Below, one piece after another: positions 43,049-50,844 of a DNA stretch of 64,000 nucleotides. Numbering within the stretch: position 1 is the stretch's first letter; every line of letters begins with the position of its first letter. Below the pieces are notes generated by a model, which was not told the DNA's origin, did not search any database, and saw only the letters and a list, made by a program, of their open reading frames with translations. The position numbers and the translations under genes are program-made. The stretch comes from Sphingobium nicotianae (lineage in GTDB: Bacteria; Pseudomonadota; Alphaproteobacteria; Sphingomonadales; Sphingomonadaceae), in contig NZ_JAHGAW010000009.1 of assembly GCF_018603885.1 (NCBI RefSeq), positions 124,001 to 188,000 of the forward strand, written 5' to 3'.

Positions 43049-44070
43049 AGAGGCTATGTGAGGAGCGGACGCTGGCGGAGCTGATCGACGAGAAAGTGGC
43101 GGGCGGGACGCGGGCACCGATGCACGAACGGCTCGTCGGTGCGCGCCTGTTCGGACTCATCCGGCTGGTCCGCGAGAGCGGCGTCCATGCCTATGAACGC
43201 GAGATCGGCTACAAGGAAATCCAGCGCCAGCTCATCATCATGATCGGTGTGACCGGGGGCCTGAGCTCGCACGAGATCGTTTCCCTCACCGGTCACGAAA
43301 AGGCGCAGGTCAGCCGCGCGATCAAGCCGCTGGAGGAAGCCGGCCTGATCGAGCGCGAGCGGCTGCGCGCCAAGCTGACCCTGCTGCCCCCGGGAAAGAA
43401 GATCTTCGACCGGATCATGACGATCAGCCGGGCGCGCGATGCCGCCCTGACAGCCGGCATCGAGGCGGACGATCTCAAGCGCTTCATCGCGATGACCGAG
43501 GAGCTGACCAGGCATGCAGCGACCCTCTATGCCGAGGAACGGCGCTTGAGCGCCGAAGCCGGCGTGATCGGGGCCTGCTCAGCCGCGGCAGGACCGCCGG
43601 CCTGGCCGACCGGGCCGGACGGTCGCAAGCCGACGCCGCTGCTGACGCCCAAGCTGATCAGCCTGATCGCCTACCTCAAGCGCAGCGCCATGCTCGCCTA
43701 TCAGCGCAGCCACGGCCTCTCGCATTTCCAGTGGCAAGTGCTCGCGATCATCGGCGAGACGCCGCCGGTGCCGCTTGCACGACTGATCGTCATGATGGGC
43801 CGCGACAAGAGCCAGGTCGGCCGCACCGTCGCGCATCTCGAGCAGGCTGGTCTCATCGAGCGCACCCGGCCGACCCGCCGGCGCGACATCATGCTGGAGC
43901 CGACGGCGAAGGGGGCGGATTTCTTCCAGTCGCTCTACGATCTCGCCATGCGGCGCGAGGATGCGCTGTGGAGCGGGCACGACGCCGCTGGCCGGGCCTT
44001 CTACATCGCGACGATCGACCGGCTCACCGTCAACGCGCGGGATATGCTGGAGAAGGAAGAGGCGGCTTAA
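42991..44070 (+). CDS. Tandem double-MarR transcriptional regulator
   Basis: One polypeptide with two MarR winged helix-turn-helix domains: the first about residues 55-155 (GLSSHEIVSLTGHEKAQVSR, AIKPLEEAGLIERERL) and the second about 220-345 (FQWQVLAIIGETPPVPLARL, GRDKSQVGRTVAHLEQAGLI), joined by a Pro/Gly-rich linker. MarR proteins normally have one domain and dimerise; here the dimer may be covalent. Start uncertain: ATG at 42991 overlaps the DUF6644 gene by 58 nt; GTG at 43009 or ATG at 43120 are alternatives. It probably controls this envelope cluster. Confidence 0.82.
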   Translation: MDRSDCVRALDRLYNVAILKRLCEERTLAELIDEKVAGGTRAPMHERLVGARLFGLIRLVRESGVHAYEREIGYKEIQRQLIIMIGVTGGLSSHEIVSLTGHEKAQVSRAIKPLEEAGLIERERLRAKLTLLPPGKKIFDRIMTISRARDAALTAGIEADDLKRFIAMTEELTRHAATLYAEERRLSAEAGVIGACSAAAGPPAWPTGPDGRKPTPLLTPKLISLIAYLKRSAMLAYQRSHGLSHFQWQVLAIIGETPPVPLARLIVMMGRDKSQVGRTVAHLEQAGLIERTRPTRRRDIMLEPTAKGADFFQSLYDLAMRREDALWSGHDAAGRAFYIATIDRLTVNARDMLEKEEAA

Positions 44071-44076
44071 TTCCTG

Positions 44077-44205
44077 TTCCTCCCAAGCTTACTTGGGGAG
44101 GGGGACCGCGCAGCGGTGGAGGGGAGTCGCCGACAGGCGACAGGCCGCGCCATTTCCCCTCCACCAGCTTCGCTGGTCCCCCTCCCCATGTTCCATGGGG
44201 AGGAA
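44077..44205. repeat. Bipartite palindromic repeat, family B
   Basis: TTCCTCCCAAGCTTACTTGGGGAGGGGGACCGCGCAGCGGTGGAGGGG and, inverted, CCCCTCCACCAGCTTCGCTGGTCCCCCTCCCCATG...GGGGAGGAA. It separates the convergent MarR and DUF6152 genes. Confidence 0.8.
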
Positions 44206-44213
44206 TGAGGGTG

Positions 44214-44645
44214 TCAACTCCCCGGCTGGTCCGGACGTGTGCCGGGGCTTTCGAGCTGCTTCTTCACCTGCCCGTTGGGAAGCTTGATCGTCACGTTGAA
44301 GCCGCCTTTGCGGCCGTCCTTCAGCGCGTAGTAAGTGAGGTCGATCTTGTCGCCGGGCTTGAGCGTATGCTTGGTCCAGCCGATGCGGCCGAGATGATTG
44401 GGGCTCATCCCCTCGAAGGCCCAATGCTCGGGGCCGGCTTTTCCGTTGATTGTCACGTAGAGAAATGTGTGCGGATTGGTCCAGTCCCAGCGCTCGACGG
44501 TGGCGCCGGTCATGGGGATTTCCTTGCCCCAGTTGAACATCGCGGTCGAGTGATGCGCCGGCGAAGGAATGGCGGTGAGCGCGAGGCCGCTCGACATCAG
44601 CACGGCAAGGCCGAGGCGCAGGGCGCTTTTTGTCGTCTGGGCCAT
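44214..44645 (-). CDS. DUF6152 family secreted protein
   Basis: 143 aa with a signal peptide (LRLGLAVLMSSGLALTAIPS, cleaved near SPAHH) and a small beta-domain: HHSTAMFNWGKEIPMTGATV, WDWTNPHTFLYVTINGK, WAFEGMSPNHLGRIGWTKHT, KPGDKIDLTYYALKDG. The mature N-terminal His pair and NPHTF are conserved-looking features of the family and would suit metal binding, which is untested. Second of two adjacent ATGs chosen (AGGAGG spacing). It is divergent from the secreted protein at 44902, with the shared palindrome between them. Confidence 0.85.
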   Translation of the reverse strand: MAQTTKSALRLGLAVLMSSGLALTAIPSPAHHSTAMFNWGKEIPMTGATVERWDWTNPHTFLYVTINGKAGPEHWAFEGMSPNHLGRIGWTKHTLKPGDKIDLTYYALKDGRKGGFNVTIKLPNGQVKKQLESPGTRPDQPGS

Positions 44646-44722
44646 CATTCCCTCCTGAAAAGTCTGCCGCGCCGAGTCAGCCCGGCGCCTATTGGCTCCT
44701 CCCTTGCCACGAGCGAGCCGAC

Positions 44723-44738
44723 GTTGACAAGATCAACG
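44723..44738. promoter_or_regulatory. Shared palindrome, copy 2 (GTTGACAAGATCAACG)
   Basis: Perfect half-sites GTTGA/TCAAC with a 5-nt centre, between divergent DUF6152 and the secreted protein at 44902. It matches 40821-40836 at 13 of 16 positions. Likely operator of this cluster. Confidence 0.5.
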
Positions 44739-44901
44739 GTCATGCAAAACCAGCGGGAAAACATGCCTGGGCGACATGGCTCAAATGGCGCGTCGGTGCC
44801 ACGCGACATAGCGCTTGACTTGGAGTTGCGCGAATCCACTATGGCGGCCAGCAAGCGCGACCGGAGATGTCCGGCGACAGGCTGACCGGGAGGATGAGCG
44901 C

Positions 44902-45678
44902 ATGAGGCGATCAATGAAATGGGCGATGATCCTGGCCGCGAGCGGCCTGCCGATGACGGCGGGTCTGGTCGCGCCCGCGCTGGCGCAGGACATGCCGGCG
45001 GTGAAGCCCGCCACGCCCGCCGACTGGGCCGCGATCGCCAAGCTGCCCGACTGGAGCGGCATCTGGCAGCCCGACTGGGGCGGCCTGTTCGGCAAGCCGA
45101 CGCTCGCGCCGCCGGTGCTGACGCCCGAGGCGAAGAAGGTGCAGGACGCGTTCAACGCCAAGAAGGCGCAGGGCGAGAATCTGCAGCACGAGCAGGCCAA
45201 CTGCATTCCGCCCGGCATGCCCGGCATCATGCGCCAGCCCTATCCGATCGAGTTTCTGTTCACGCCCGGCCGCGTGACCCTGGCGCACGAGACATACAGC
45301 CAGGTGCGGCGCATCTACACCGACGGGCGCAAGCAGCCCGAGGACCCCGATCCCGCCTTCAACGGCTGGTCGATCGGGCATTGGGAAGGCGATACGCTGG
45401 TGGTCGAGACGATCGGCCTCGATCCCTCGACCTATGTCATGGAAGGCATCCACCCGACCGAGAACACGAAGATCGTCGAGCGCATCCACCTCACCCAGCC
45501 GGATGTGATCACGATCGAGACCGCGATTACCGATCCGGCGCTGTTCGTGGGCACCTACAATCTCAAGAACAATTATATGCGCAAGCGGGACTGGATCATC
45601 CGTGAATATGTTTGCGAGCAGAACAACCGCGACAAGGCTGACGAGTTCGGCCGGCCCTCGCTGAACATCGACCAATAA
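44902..45678 (+). CDS. Secreted protein of unknown function (WEGDTLVVET family)
   Basis: 258 aa. Signal peptide (MILAASGLPMTAGLVAPALA), then LPDWSGIWQPDWGGLFG, PIEFLFTPGRVTLAHETYSQ, GWSIGHWEGDTLVVETIGLD, and a final EYVCEQNNRDK with a single paired Cys (ANCIPPG earlier). GHWEGDTLVVET and the following ERIHLT...TIETAITDP are hallmarks of a large but uncharacterised secreted family common in soil bacteria. ATG at 44902 with GGGAGG upstream. The gene is divergent from DUF6152 and likely coregulated with it. Confidence 0.82.
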   Translation: MRRSMKWAMILAASGLPMTAGLVAPALAQDMPAVKPATPADWAAIAKLPDWSGIWQPDWGGLFGKPTLAPPVLTPEAKKVQDAFNAKKAQGENLQHEQANCIPPGMPGIMRQPYPIEFLFTPGRVTLAHETYSQVRRIYTDGRKQPEDPDPAFNGWSIGHWEGDTLVVETIGLDPSTYVMEGIHPTENTKIVERIHLTQPDVITIETAITDPALFVGTYNLKNNYMRKRDWIIREYVCEQNNRDKADEFGRPSLNIDQ

Positions 45679-45745
45679 GGCCGGGAACCAAGCGCTTCTC
45701 CTGCCATTTCTCTACCGACAGGGTTGTCGGGTGGAGTGGGCTTGG

Positions 45746-46516
45746 ATGACTCGAGTCGTGGTGGTGACAGGTGCCGAGTCCGGGCTTGGCGCGGCCTGTG
45801 CGGAGGCGTTCGGGGCGCAATGTGATCGGGTGGCTCTGCTCTACCATGCGGACGCTGCTGCCGCCGAGGCGAGAGCAGCCCTAGCGCGCGCGGCCGGCGG
45901 CGAGGCTCTCACCATCCAGTGCAGCATCGATGAAGAGGCGTCAGTCGACGCGGCCTTCGATGCTGTCGAGGCACGATGGGGGTATGCCGATGTTCTGGTC
46001 AATTCGGCGGGACTCAACATGAGCGGTGTGCCTGTGCGCGACATGTCGCTGTCACAATGGCGGCGCCTGCTCGACACCGATCTCACCGGTGCGTTCCTCA
46101 CCTCGCGCCGTTTTCTGCGCGGGCGGGGCCGGGTGACGGAGCCGGCGCCCGCTTCGATCGTCCATATCTCGTCCATCCACGCTTATGCGGTGCGCGCGGG
46201 CGGGGCGGATTATTGCGCGGCCAAGGGCGGGCTCACCAATCTGGTCGAGACGCTGGCGATCGAAGAGGCGAGGCGTGGCATCCGCGTGAACGCGATCGAG
46301 CCGGGCATGATCCTGACGCCGATGAATGGGCGGGCGATTACCGACCCGGCCTATCTCGCGCGGCTGGAGCACCATATTCCGCTGGGCCGCGCGGGCGAGC
46401 CGGCGGAGGTGGCGGACCTGGCGGTGTTCCTCGCCTCGGACAAGGCGCGCTACATCACGGGCGCGCGGCTGGTGATCGATGGCGGCCTGTCGCTCATGCA
46501 GGCGCTCGGCGCATGA
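45746..46516 (+). CDS. SDR family oxidoreductase
   Basis: A 256-aa classical SDR: VVVTGAESGLGAACAEAFGA is the cofactor motif, VNSAGLNMSG replaces NNAG, catalytic Ser and Tyr-x-x-x-Lys are in VHISSIHAYAV and YCAAKGGLTN, and GARLVIDGGLSL closes the fold. It resembles glucose 1-dehydrogenase/3-ketoacyl reductase-type enzymes. ATG at 45746 with GGAG upstream; a GTG at 45731 is possible. Its stop overlaps the start of the GH130-like gene by 4 nt, which suggests a sugar substrate. Confidence 0.88.
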   Translation: MTRVVVVTGAESGLGAACAEAFGAQCDRVALLYHADAAAAEARAALARAAGGEALTIQCSIDEEASVDAAFDAVEARWGYADVLVNSAGLNMSGVPVRDMSLSQWRRLLDTDLTGAFLTSRRFLRGRGRVTEPAPASIVHISSIHAYAVRAGGADYCAAKGGLTNLVETLAIEEARRGIRVNAIEPGMILTPMNGRAITDPAYLARLEHHIPLGRAGEPAEVADLAVFLASDKARYITGARLVIDGGLSLMQALGA

Positions 46517-47478
46517 GCGCGGCGCCGGACCACGGCGCGCCGGCCGATCCGCACGTCAAGGACGGGGTGGACGATCAGGCGAGCACGGTCGACTTCAATG
46601 TCGAGGCGATCGAGAATGTGCTCATCGAGGGTCCGCCCGCGCTGATGGCGCGCGATCTGATGAGCCCTTTCGTCTGGCAGGAGAAGGATGGCCGCTTCGG
46701 CATCATGCTGCGCGCCGTGACCAAGATGGGCGAGGCGATGACCGACACGGGCGTCATCTGGGCGGGCTGGAGCGCCGATGGCCGGCACTTCTCGATGCAC
46801 GATACCCCGGCGATCGTGCCGGGACCGGACGCGCATGACGCCGGCGGGGTCGAGGATCCCACCGTGGTGCGCCTCAGCGACGGCAGCTATGTCGTCTATT
46901 ATACCGGCGTGCTCGCCGACATGGCTCGTGGCGAACTGTCCTATGCGACCGGCCCGTCGCTGGATCGGCTGACCAAGGCCGGCGTGGCGCTCGCCTCCTC
47001 CAAATCGGAAGGCAACACCAAGGAAGCCACGGTCGAGCAGACGGCGGACGGTCAGTGGCGGCTCTTCTACGAATATGCGGCGGACAATGCCTCGCGCATC
47101 GGCCTCGCCATCGCTCCCGGCGTCGCGGGTCCCTGGACCGAGCAGGCGACCCCGTTCATGCCGCGCGAACATAGCTGGGACAACTGGCACCTCTCGACCG
47201 GGCCGCTGCTGACCCACAATCCGGACATGCCGGTGATGTTCTACAATGGCGCGACGCGCGACGCGCGCTGGCGCATCGGCTGGGTGGCGTTCGACCGCGA
47301 TTGCCGCCATGTCGTCGATCGCGGGATCGAGCCGCTGATCACGCCGCCGCCGGTGGATGACAGGACCGCGACCGACATTGCCTTCGCCGGGTCGGTGGTG
47401 GTCGTGACAGGTCGGATCTGGCTCTATTATTCGCTGGAGGACCGCCGTCTGGCGCGGGCGACGATCCGGCGGAGCTGA
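46513..47478 (+). CDS. GH130-like five-bladed beta-propeller glycosidase
   Basis: 321 aa. VEDPTVVRLSDGSYVVYYTG matches the catalytic-Asp region (EDP) of GH130/GH43-type propellers, and SPFVWQEKDGRFGIMLRAVT, NTKEATVEQTADGQWRLFYE and GPLLTHNPDMPVMFYNGATR are blade repeats. GH130 enzymes phosphorolyse or hydrolyse beta-mannosides. No signal peptide, so it is cytosolic. It is translationally coupled to the SDR (ATGA), and the convergent MFS may import the substrate. The subfamily and reaction are uncertain. Confidence 0.8.
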   Translation: MSAAPDHGAPADPHVKDGVDDQASTVDFNVEAIENVLIEGPPALMARDLMSPFVWQEKDGRFGIMLRAVTKMGEAMTDTGVIWAGWSADGRHFSMHDTPAIVPGPDAHDAGGVEDPTVVRLSDGSYVVYYTGVLADMARGELSYATGPSLDRLTKAGVALASSKSEGNTKEATVEQTADGQWRLFYEYAADNASRIGLAIAPGVAGPWTEQATPFMPREHSWDNWHLSTGPLLTHNPDMPVMFYNGATRDARWRIGWVAFDRDCRHVVDRGIEPLITPPPVDDRTATDIAFAGSVVVVTGRIWLYYSLEDRRLARATIRRS

Positions 47479-47530
47479 GAAAAAACTCCCGATCGGGGAC
47501 GTGCTCCTGCAAGCGCGGAAGCAGGTCGTT

Positions 47531-48772
47531 TCAGGCCGTTGCGAGACCCCGCCGTGCCAGCACCGCCGGGTTGGTCTCGCGCAGCCCGATCGCCACCAGC
47601 CCGCAGGCGAGCGACATGCCGGCCTGGATGGCCAGCGGCAGATAGAGGCTGCTCTGGTCCGCGATCCAGCCCGACAGGATCGGCGCGAACACGCCGCCGA
47701 AAATCTCGCCGATCGCCACGACGATGCCCATGGCCGCCGCCGTGTTGCGGAAGGCGAGGGTCTCCGCCGGGATCACGCCCATGAACAAGGGGAAGATGCC
47801 GATGCCGATCCAGCTCACGAACATGAGCGCCGTCATCGCCACGATCGAGCCGGTGACGTACATGGCGGCGAGCGGGCAAAGCGTCATCAGAAGGCCGAAC
47901 AGGATCATCGGCGTGCGGCGGCCGATCCGATCCGACAGCCAGGTGACGACCACGCCGCCGATGGCCGGGCAGAGACCAAGGATCGCCATGATATTGGCCA
48001 TGGTCTCGGGCTTGTAGCCGCGCACCTGCGTCAGGAAGAGCGGCAGGAAGATCGAGCCGAGCACGATCGAGCCGACGCCGAGGCAGGAGATGATCGCGCA
48101 TAGGACGATATTGCGGTGGGCGAGCATGGCGAAGAAGCCGTCCGTACTCTTTTCGCCAGGCGCGGGCGGGGCGAGATCCGTGGGGGCGGCCGGCGGCTCG
48201 TCGATATACTTCCAGATCACCAGCAGCAGGATCAGGCCCGGAATGCCGGCCGTGAAGAAGCTCGCCCGCCAACCATACTGGACGGCAATGGCGACGACGA
48301 GCAACGGCGCCAGCGCATTGCCGAGCAGCGAGCCGAAGCCGTTCTGGACGATGCCACTGTTGAGCCCGCGCCGTTGCGGGGCCGAGGCGGCGGCGATGAT
48401 GGCGAGACAGATGGGCAGGAACGGCCCCTCTGCCGCACCCATGATCACGCGGCTGGCGAGCAATGTCCAGAAATTGGCGGAGAGGCCGGACAGCACCGAG
48501 GACAGCGAGAAGATGAGCAGGGCGGCAAGCAGAAACGGCTTGCGCTTGCCGATGCTGTCCGACCAGCGACCGATGAAATAGGCGCCCAGCGCCCAGGTGA
48601 GCGACAGGCCCGATCCCAGCGCGCCGACCTGTGTGTTGTTGAGGCCCAGATCCTTGACCACGAACGGCGAGAGAAACGCCATGGTCATGCGGTCATAGAA
48701 GGCGAAGCCATAGGCAAGGCCGAGCAGCAGGACGACGCGCAGCTCGTAACCGGTCTTCCGTTGGCTCGCCAT
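47531..48772 (-). CDS. MFS transporter
   Basis: A 413-aa inner-membrane transporter with 12 hydrophobic helices. LLGLAYGFAFYDRMTMAFLS opens helix 1, FIGRWSDSIGKRKPFLLAAL is the MFS loop 2-3 signature, MGAAEGPFLPICLAIIAA is helix 4-5, and LSDRIGRRTPMILFGLL repeats the signature in the second half. It belongs to the sugar-acid/anion-type group by appearance. ATG at 48772 with AGGGGAAG upstream. Convergent with the SDR-GH130 pair, which could use its cargo. Substrate unproven. Confidence 0.9.
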   Translation of the reverse strand: MASQRKTGYELRVVLLLGLAYGFAFYDRMTMAFLSPFVVKDLGLNNTQVGALGSGLSLTWALGAYFIGRWSDSIGKRKPFLLAALLIFSLSSVLSGLSANFWTLLASRVIMGAAEGPFLPICLAIIAAASAPQRRGLNSGIVQNGFGSLLGNALAPLLVVAIAVQYGWRASFFTAGIPGLILLLVIWKYIDEPPAAPTDLAPPAPGEKSTDGFFAMLAHRNIVLCAIISCLGVGSIVLGSIFLPLFLTQVRGYKPETMANIMAILGLCPAIGGVVVTWLSDRIGRRTPMILFGLLMTLCPLAAMYVTGSIVAMTALMFVSWIGIGIFPLFMGVIPAETLAFRNTAAAMGIVVAIGEIFGGVFAPILSGWIADQSSLYLPLAIQAGMSLACGLVAIGLRETNPAVLARRGLATA

Positions 48773-48887
48773 CGGCGCTTCCCCTCCGCTTTGCTTTTGG
48801 GGCGAGCATAAGCAACGCGCGGATTGGCGCAAGCGGGGCTTGCGGTGGGTGGGGAGCGGGTTAAACCACAAGCCAATATTTCTTGCA

Positions 48888-48950
48888 GTCATCCCAGTGG
48901 AAGCTGAGATCTCGGGCCGGAAAAGATCCCAGCTTGCGCTGGGATGACGA
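48888..48950. repeat. Paired family D palindromes
   Basis: The 26-bp repeat at 48925-48950 (GATCCCAGCTTGCGCTGGGATGACGA), with a degenerate inverted partner at 48888-48912 matching about 21 of 25 positions. Just upstream of the VOC gene's ribosome site. Confidence 0.65.
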
Positions 48951-48967
48951 CATCGGGGAGGATGCGC

Positions 48968-49345
48968 ATGCCTGTCGCAAAATTATCGTTTTTCAAGGTG
49001 ATCGTGCGCGATCTTGAGAAAGCGAAGCGCTTCTACGAGCGCAGCCTGAGCTTCGTGCAGGAGGATTTTTTCGACACGCCGGATTTTCTGGAAGCGGTGA
49101 TGCGGCAGCCGGGCACGGACTTCGCCATGATGCTGCTCGCCTACAAGGATGGCCGCGACATCAGCGCCGCGATCCGGCACGGGCCAACCGGTTTCTTCAC
49201 CGACGACATCGAGGCAGCGCATACGAGGCTGGTCGCGGAAGGGGCAATCGCCAAGAGCGGGATCATCGTGGTTGGCGCGGGGATCAGGATCGCGCTGCTC
49301 GACGATCCCGAAGGTCATGAGATCGAGCTGTGCCAGATGCCGTGA
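48968..49345 (+). CDS. VOC family protein
   Basis: A 125-aa stand-alone VOC (glyoxalase/dioxygenase fold) protein: LSFFKVIVRDLEKAKRFYER at the start and LLDDPEGHEIELCQMP at the end, where, unlike the three VOC paralogues at 37-38 kb, the metal-ligand Glu (EIEL) is kept. ATG at 48968 is best spaced from GGGGAGG; an ATG at 48962 is also possible. Substrate unknown. Confidence 0.86.
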   Translation: MPVAKLSFFKVIVRDLEKAKRFYERSLSFVQEDFFDTPDFLEAVMRQPGTDFAMMLLAYKDGRDISAAIRHGPTGFFTDDIEAAHTRLVAEGAIAKSGIIVVGAGIRIALLDDPEGHEIELCQMP

Positions 49346-49378
49346 GGGCGATGAGAGCAATTCCGTCCATTTCGAGCT

Positions 49379-49497
49379 GAGGTTCGGGCTTGTCGAGCGC
49401 CAGAGTCGAGAAAGGCCGTGTGGCGCCGCGTTCTCGACAACCGTCTCGACTTCGCTCGACGGCCGCTCGAACCGAACGGAGAGTGCGGGCGCTTCAT
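49379..49497. repeat. Inverted repeat, family E
   Basis: Degenerate arms containing GAGGTTCGGGCTTGTCGAGCGCCAGAGTCGAGAA and, inverted, CTCGACTTCGCTCGACGGCCGCTCGAACCGAACGG. Related to 53698-53778. It lies 3' of the AST operon's last gene. Confidence 0.5.
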
Positions 49498-49506
49498 CGG
49501 CGCGCC

Positions 49507-50844
49507 TTATAGCGCCTCGATCGACGCCTCTTCCTGTGCCAGATAGAGCCCGAACGGGTCGAGGCAGGTCGCGCCCAGAGCAGCTTCGAACTCGCTCTGC
49601 GAGGATCGCGCCGACAGCCGTTCCTCGTTCGCGTCGCTGAGGTTCGAGCGAAAGATGCCCGCTGCGCTCACCGGCAGGAAATCCTCGTAGGTGATCGGCG
49701 TGGCGGTCAGCAGGCCGGCATCGACCAGCTCGTCGGGCGAACCGGACGGGAGCGGCTTTCCTTCGCGCGAGGCGTCGCGCGCATAGTGGAAATAGGCCAG
49801 TCCTTCGGTGCGCAGGATCGCCGGATCGTCCGGGAAGCGGGCGAACGCGGCGGCGAGGCGCGCCGGATAGTCGCCGGCGTCGGCGCGGGCGGCCTCCACC
49901 TCGGCAAGGATCGCATCGTAAAGGTCGTGGCCGCGCGGGGTGAGGGCGATGCCGCGCTGCTCGATCTCGCCGAACCGGGCGGTGTGGGCGCCGGCCGATG
50001 CGCCGTCGCCGTCCCGGAACCGGATCGGCTCCTCGAGCGCCTGAAAGCTGGTCTGGCGCAGCAGGATCGGCGCGGCGCGGCGCGGCGGTCCCTCGATCAC
50101 GGACTTGGCCCTGATGCCGCGCGCGATCATCTCGGCCTGGGCGGCGTCGATGTCGAGCGTACGCGGGGTCAGATGGTTGATGTGGGGGCCCCGGAAGCAG
50201 ACGATGTCGGCGACAAGGCGATGCGCGGCGTTGAAGGCGTCATAGGTCGCATGATCGACCAGCGCGTCGCCGTGCCAGCGGAACGTCTCCAGCGCCTGCA
50301 GGACGAAACTTTCCGCATCTTCTGAGGAAAGGCCGCCATACTGCTCGAATTTCTCGATAAAGTGGAGAGCGCCATCGGTGACGATCTGGCGTCCGGCGAG
50401 GATGATCCTCGCCTTTTCGCGCAGATCGGCATCCGCAATCAGATCGATGCGGAGCAGGGAGCAGAAGATGCGGAAGGCGCAGCGGGAGAGGGCATCATTG
50501 TCGATCGGGCGGAAAGCCGTGGAGTGAACAGGGAGGCCGGCGGCGGCGAGGTCATAATAGCCGACCGGATGCAGGCCCATGACCGCGAACAGGCGGCGCA
50601 CGAGGCTAAGCTCGGCGGGCGTCCCGACACGGATGGCGCCGTGGCGCTCGGCATTGAGGCGGCCGAGCTCGCCCCTCGCCGCCAGCGACGCGCGCAGGGC
50701 CGGGTCGGCGTCGAGCGCACGGGCATTGGTCGTCGCGACGATGTCCAGCAGGTCCCCATAGAGCGGCACTTCCGCGCGATACATGGCGGACATGGCGTCT
50801 GAGAATACGAGGCGGATCTCGTCAGGGGGGATGAAATTGGTCAT
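49507..50844 (-). CDS. hglS: DUF1338 / 2-oxoadipate dioxygenase-decarboxylase (HglS-like)
   Basis: A 445-aa Fe(II)-dependent VOC-superfamily enzyme. In Pseudomonas putida, HglS converts 2-oxoadipate to D-2-hydroxyglutarate in lysine breakdown. By count the probable metal ligands are His68 (ERHGAIRVG), His224 (HINHLTPRTL) and Glu293 (FGEIEQRG), close to His70, His226 and Glu294 of HglS; the substrate Arg is Arg72. ATG at 50844 overlaps the astB stop by 4 nt, so it is the last gene of an AST operon. Lysine and arginine pathways may be linked here, or the substrate differs. Confidence 0.87.
   Translation of the reverse strand: MTNFIPPDEIRLVFSDAMSAMYRAEVPLYGDLLDIVATTNARALDADPALRASLAARGELGRLNAERHGAIRVGTPAELSLVRRLFAVMGLHPVGYYDLAAAGLPVHSTAFRPIDNDALSRCAFRIFCSLLRIDLIADADLREKARIILAGRQIVTDGALHFIEKFEQYGGLSSEDAESFVLQALETFRWHGDALVDHATYDAFNAAHRLVADIVCFRGPHINHLTPRTLDIDAAQAEMIARGIRAKSVIEGPPRRAAPILLRQTSFQALEEPIRFRDGDGASAGAHTARFGEIEQRGIALTPRGHDLYDAILAEVEAARADAGDYPARLAAAFARFPDDPAILRTEGLAYFHYARDASREGKPLPSGSPDELVDAGLLTATPITYEDFLPVSAAGIFRSNLSDANEERLSARSSQSEFEAALGATCLDPFGLYLAQEEASIEAL

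Noticed and set aside
45685..45709. GGAAC-N16-CATT before the SDR at 45746, as an EcfG promoter
   Set aside because: The -10 element differs from CGTT and the site overlaps the region just after another gene; support is too weak to list.
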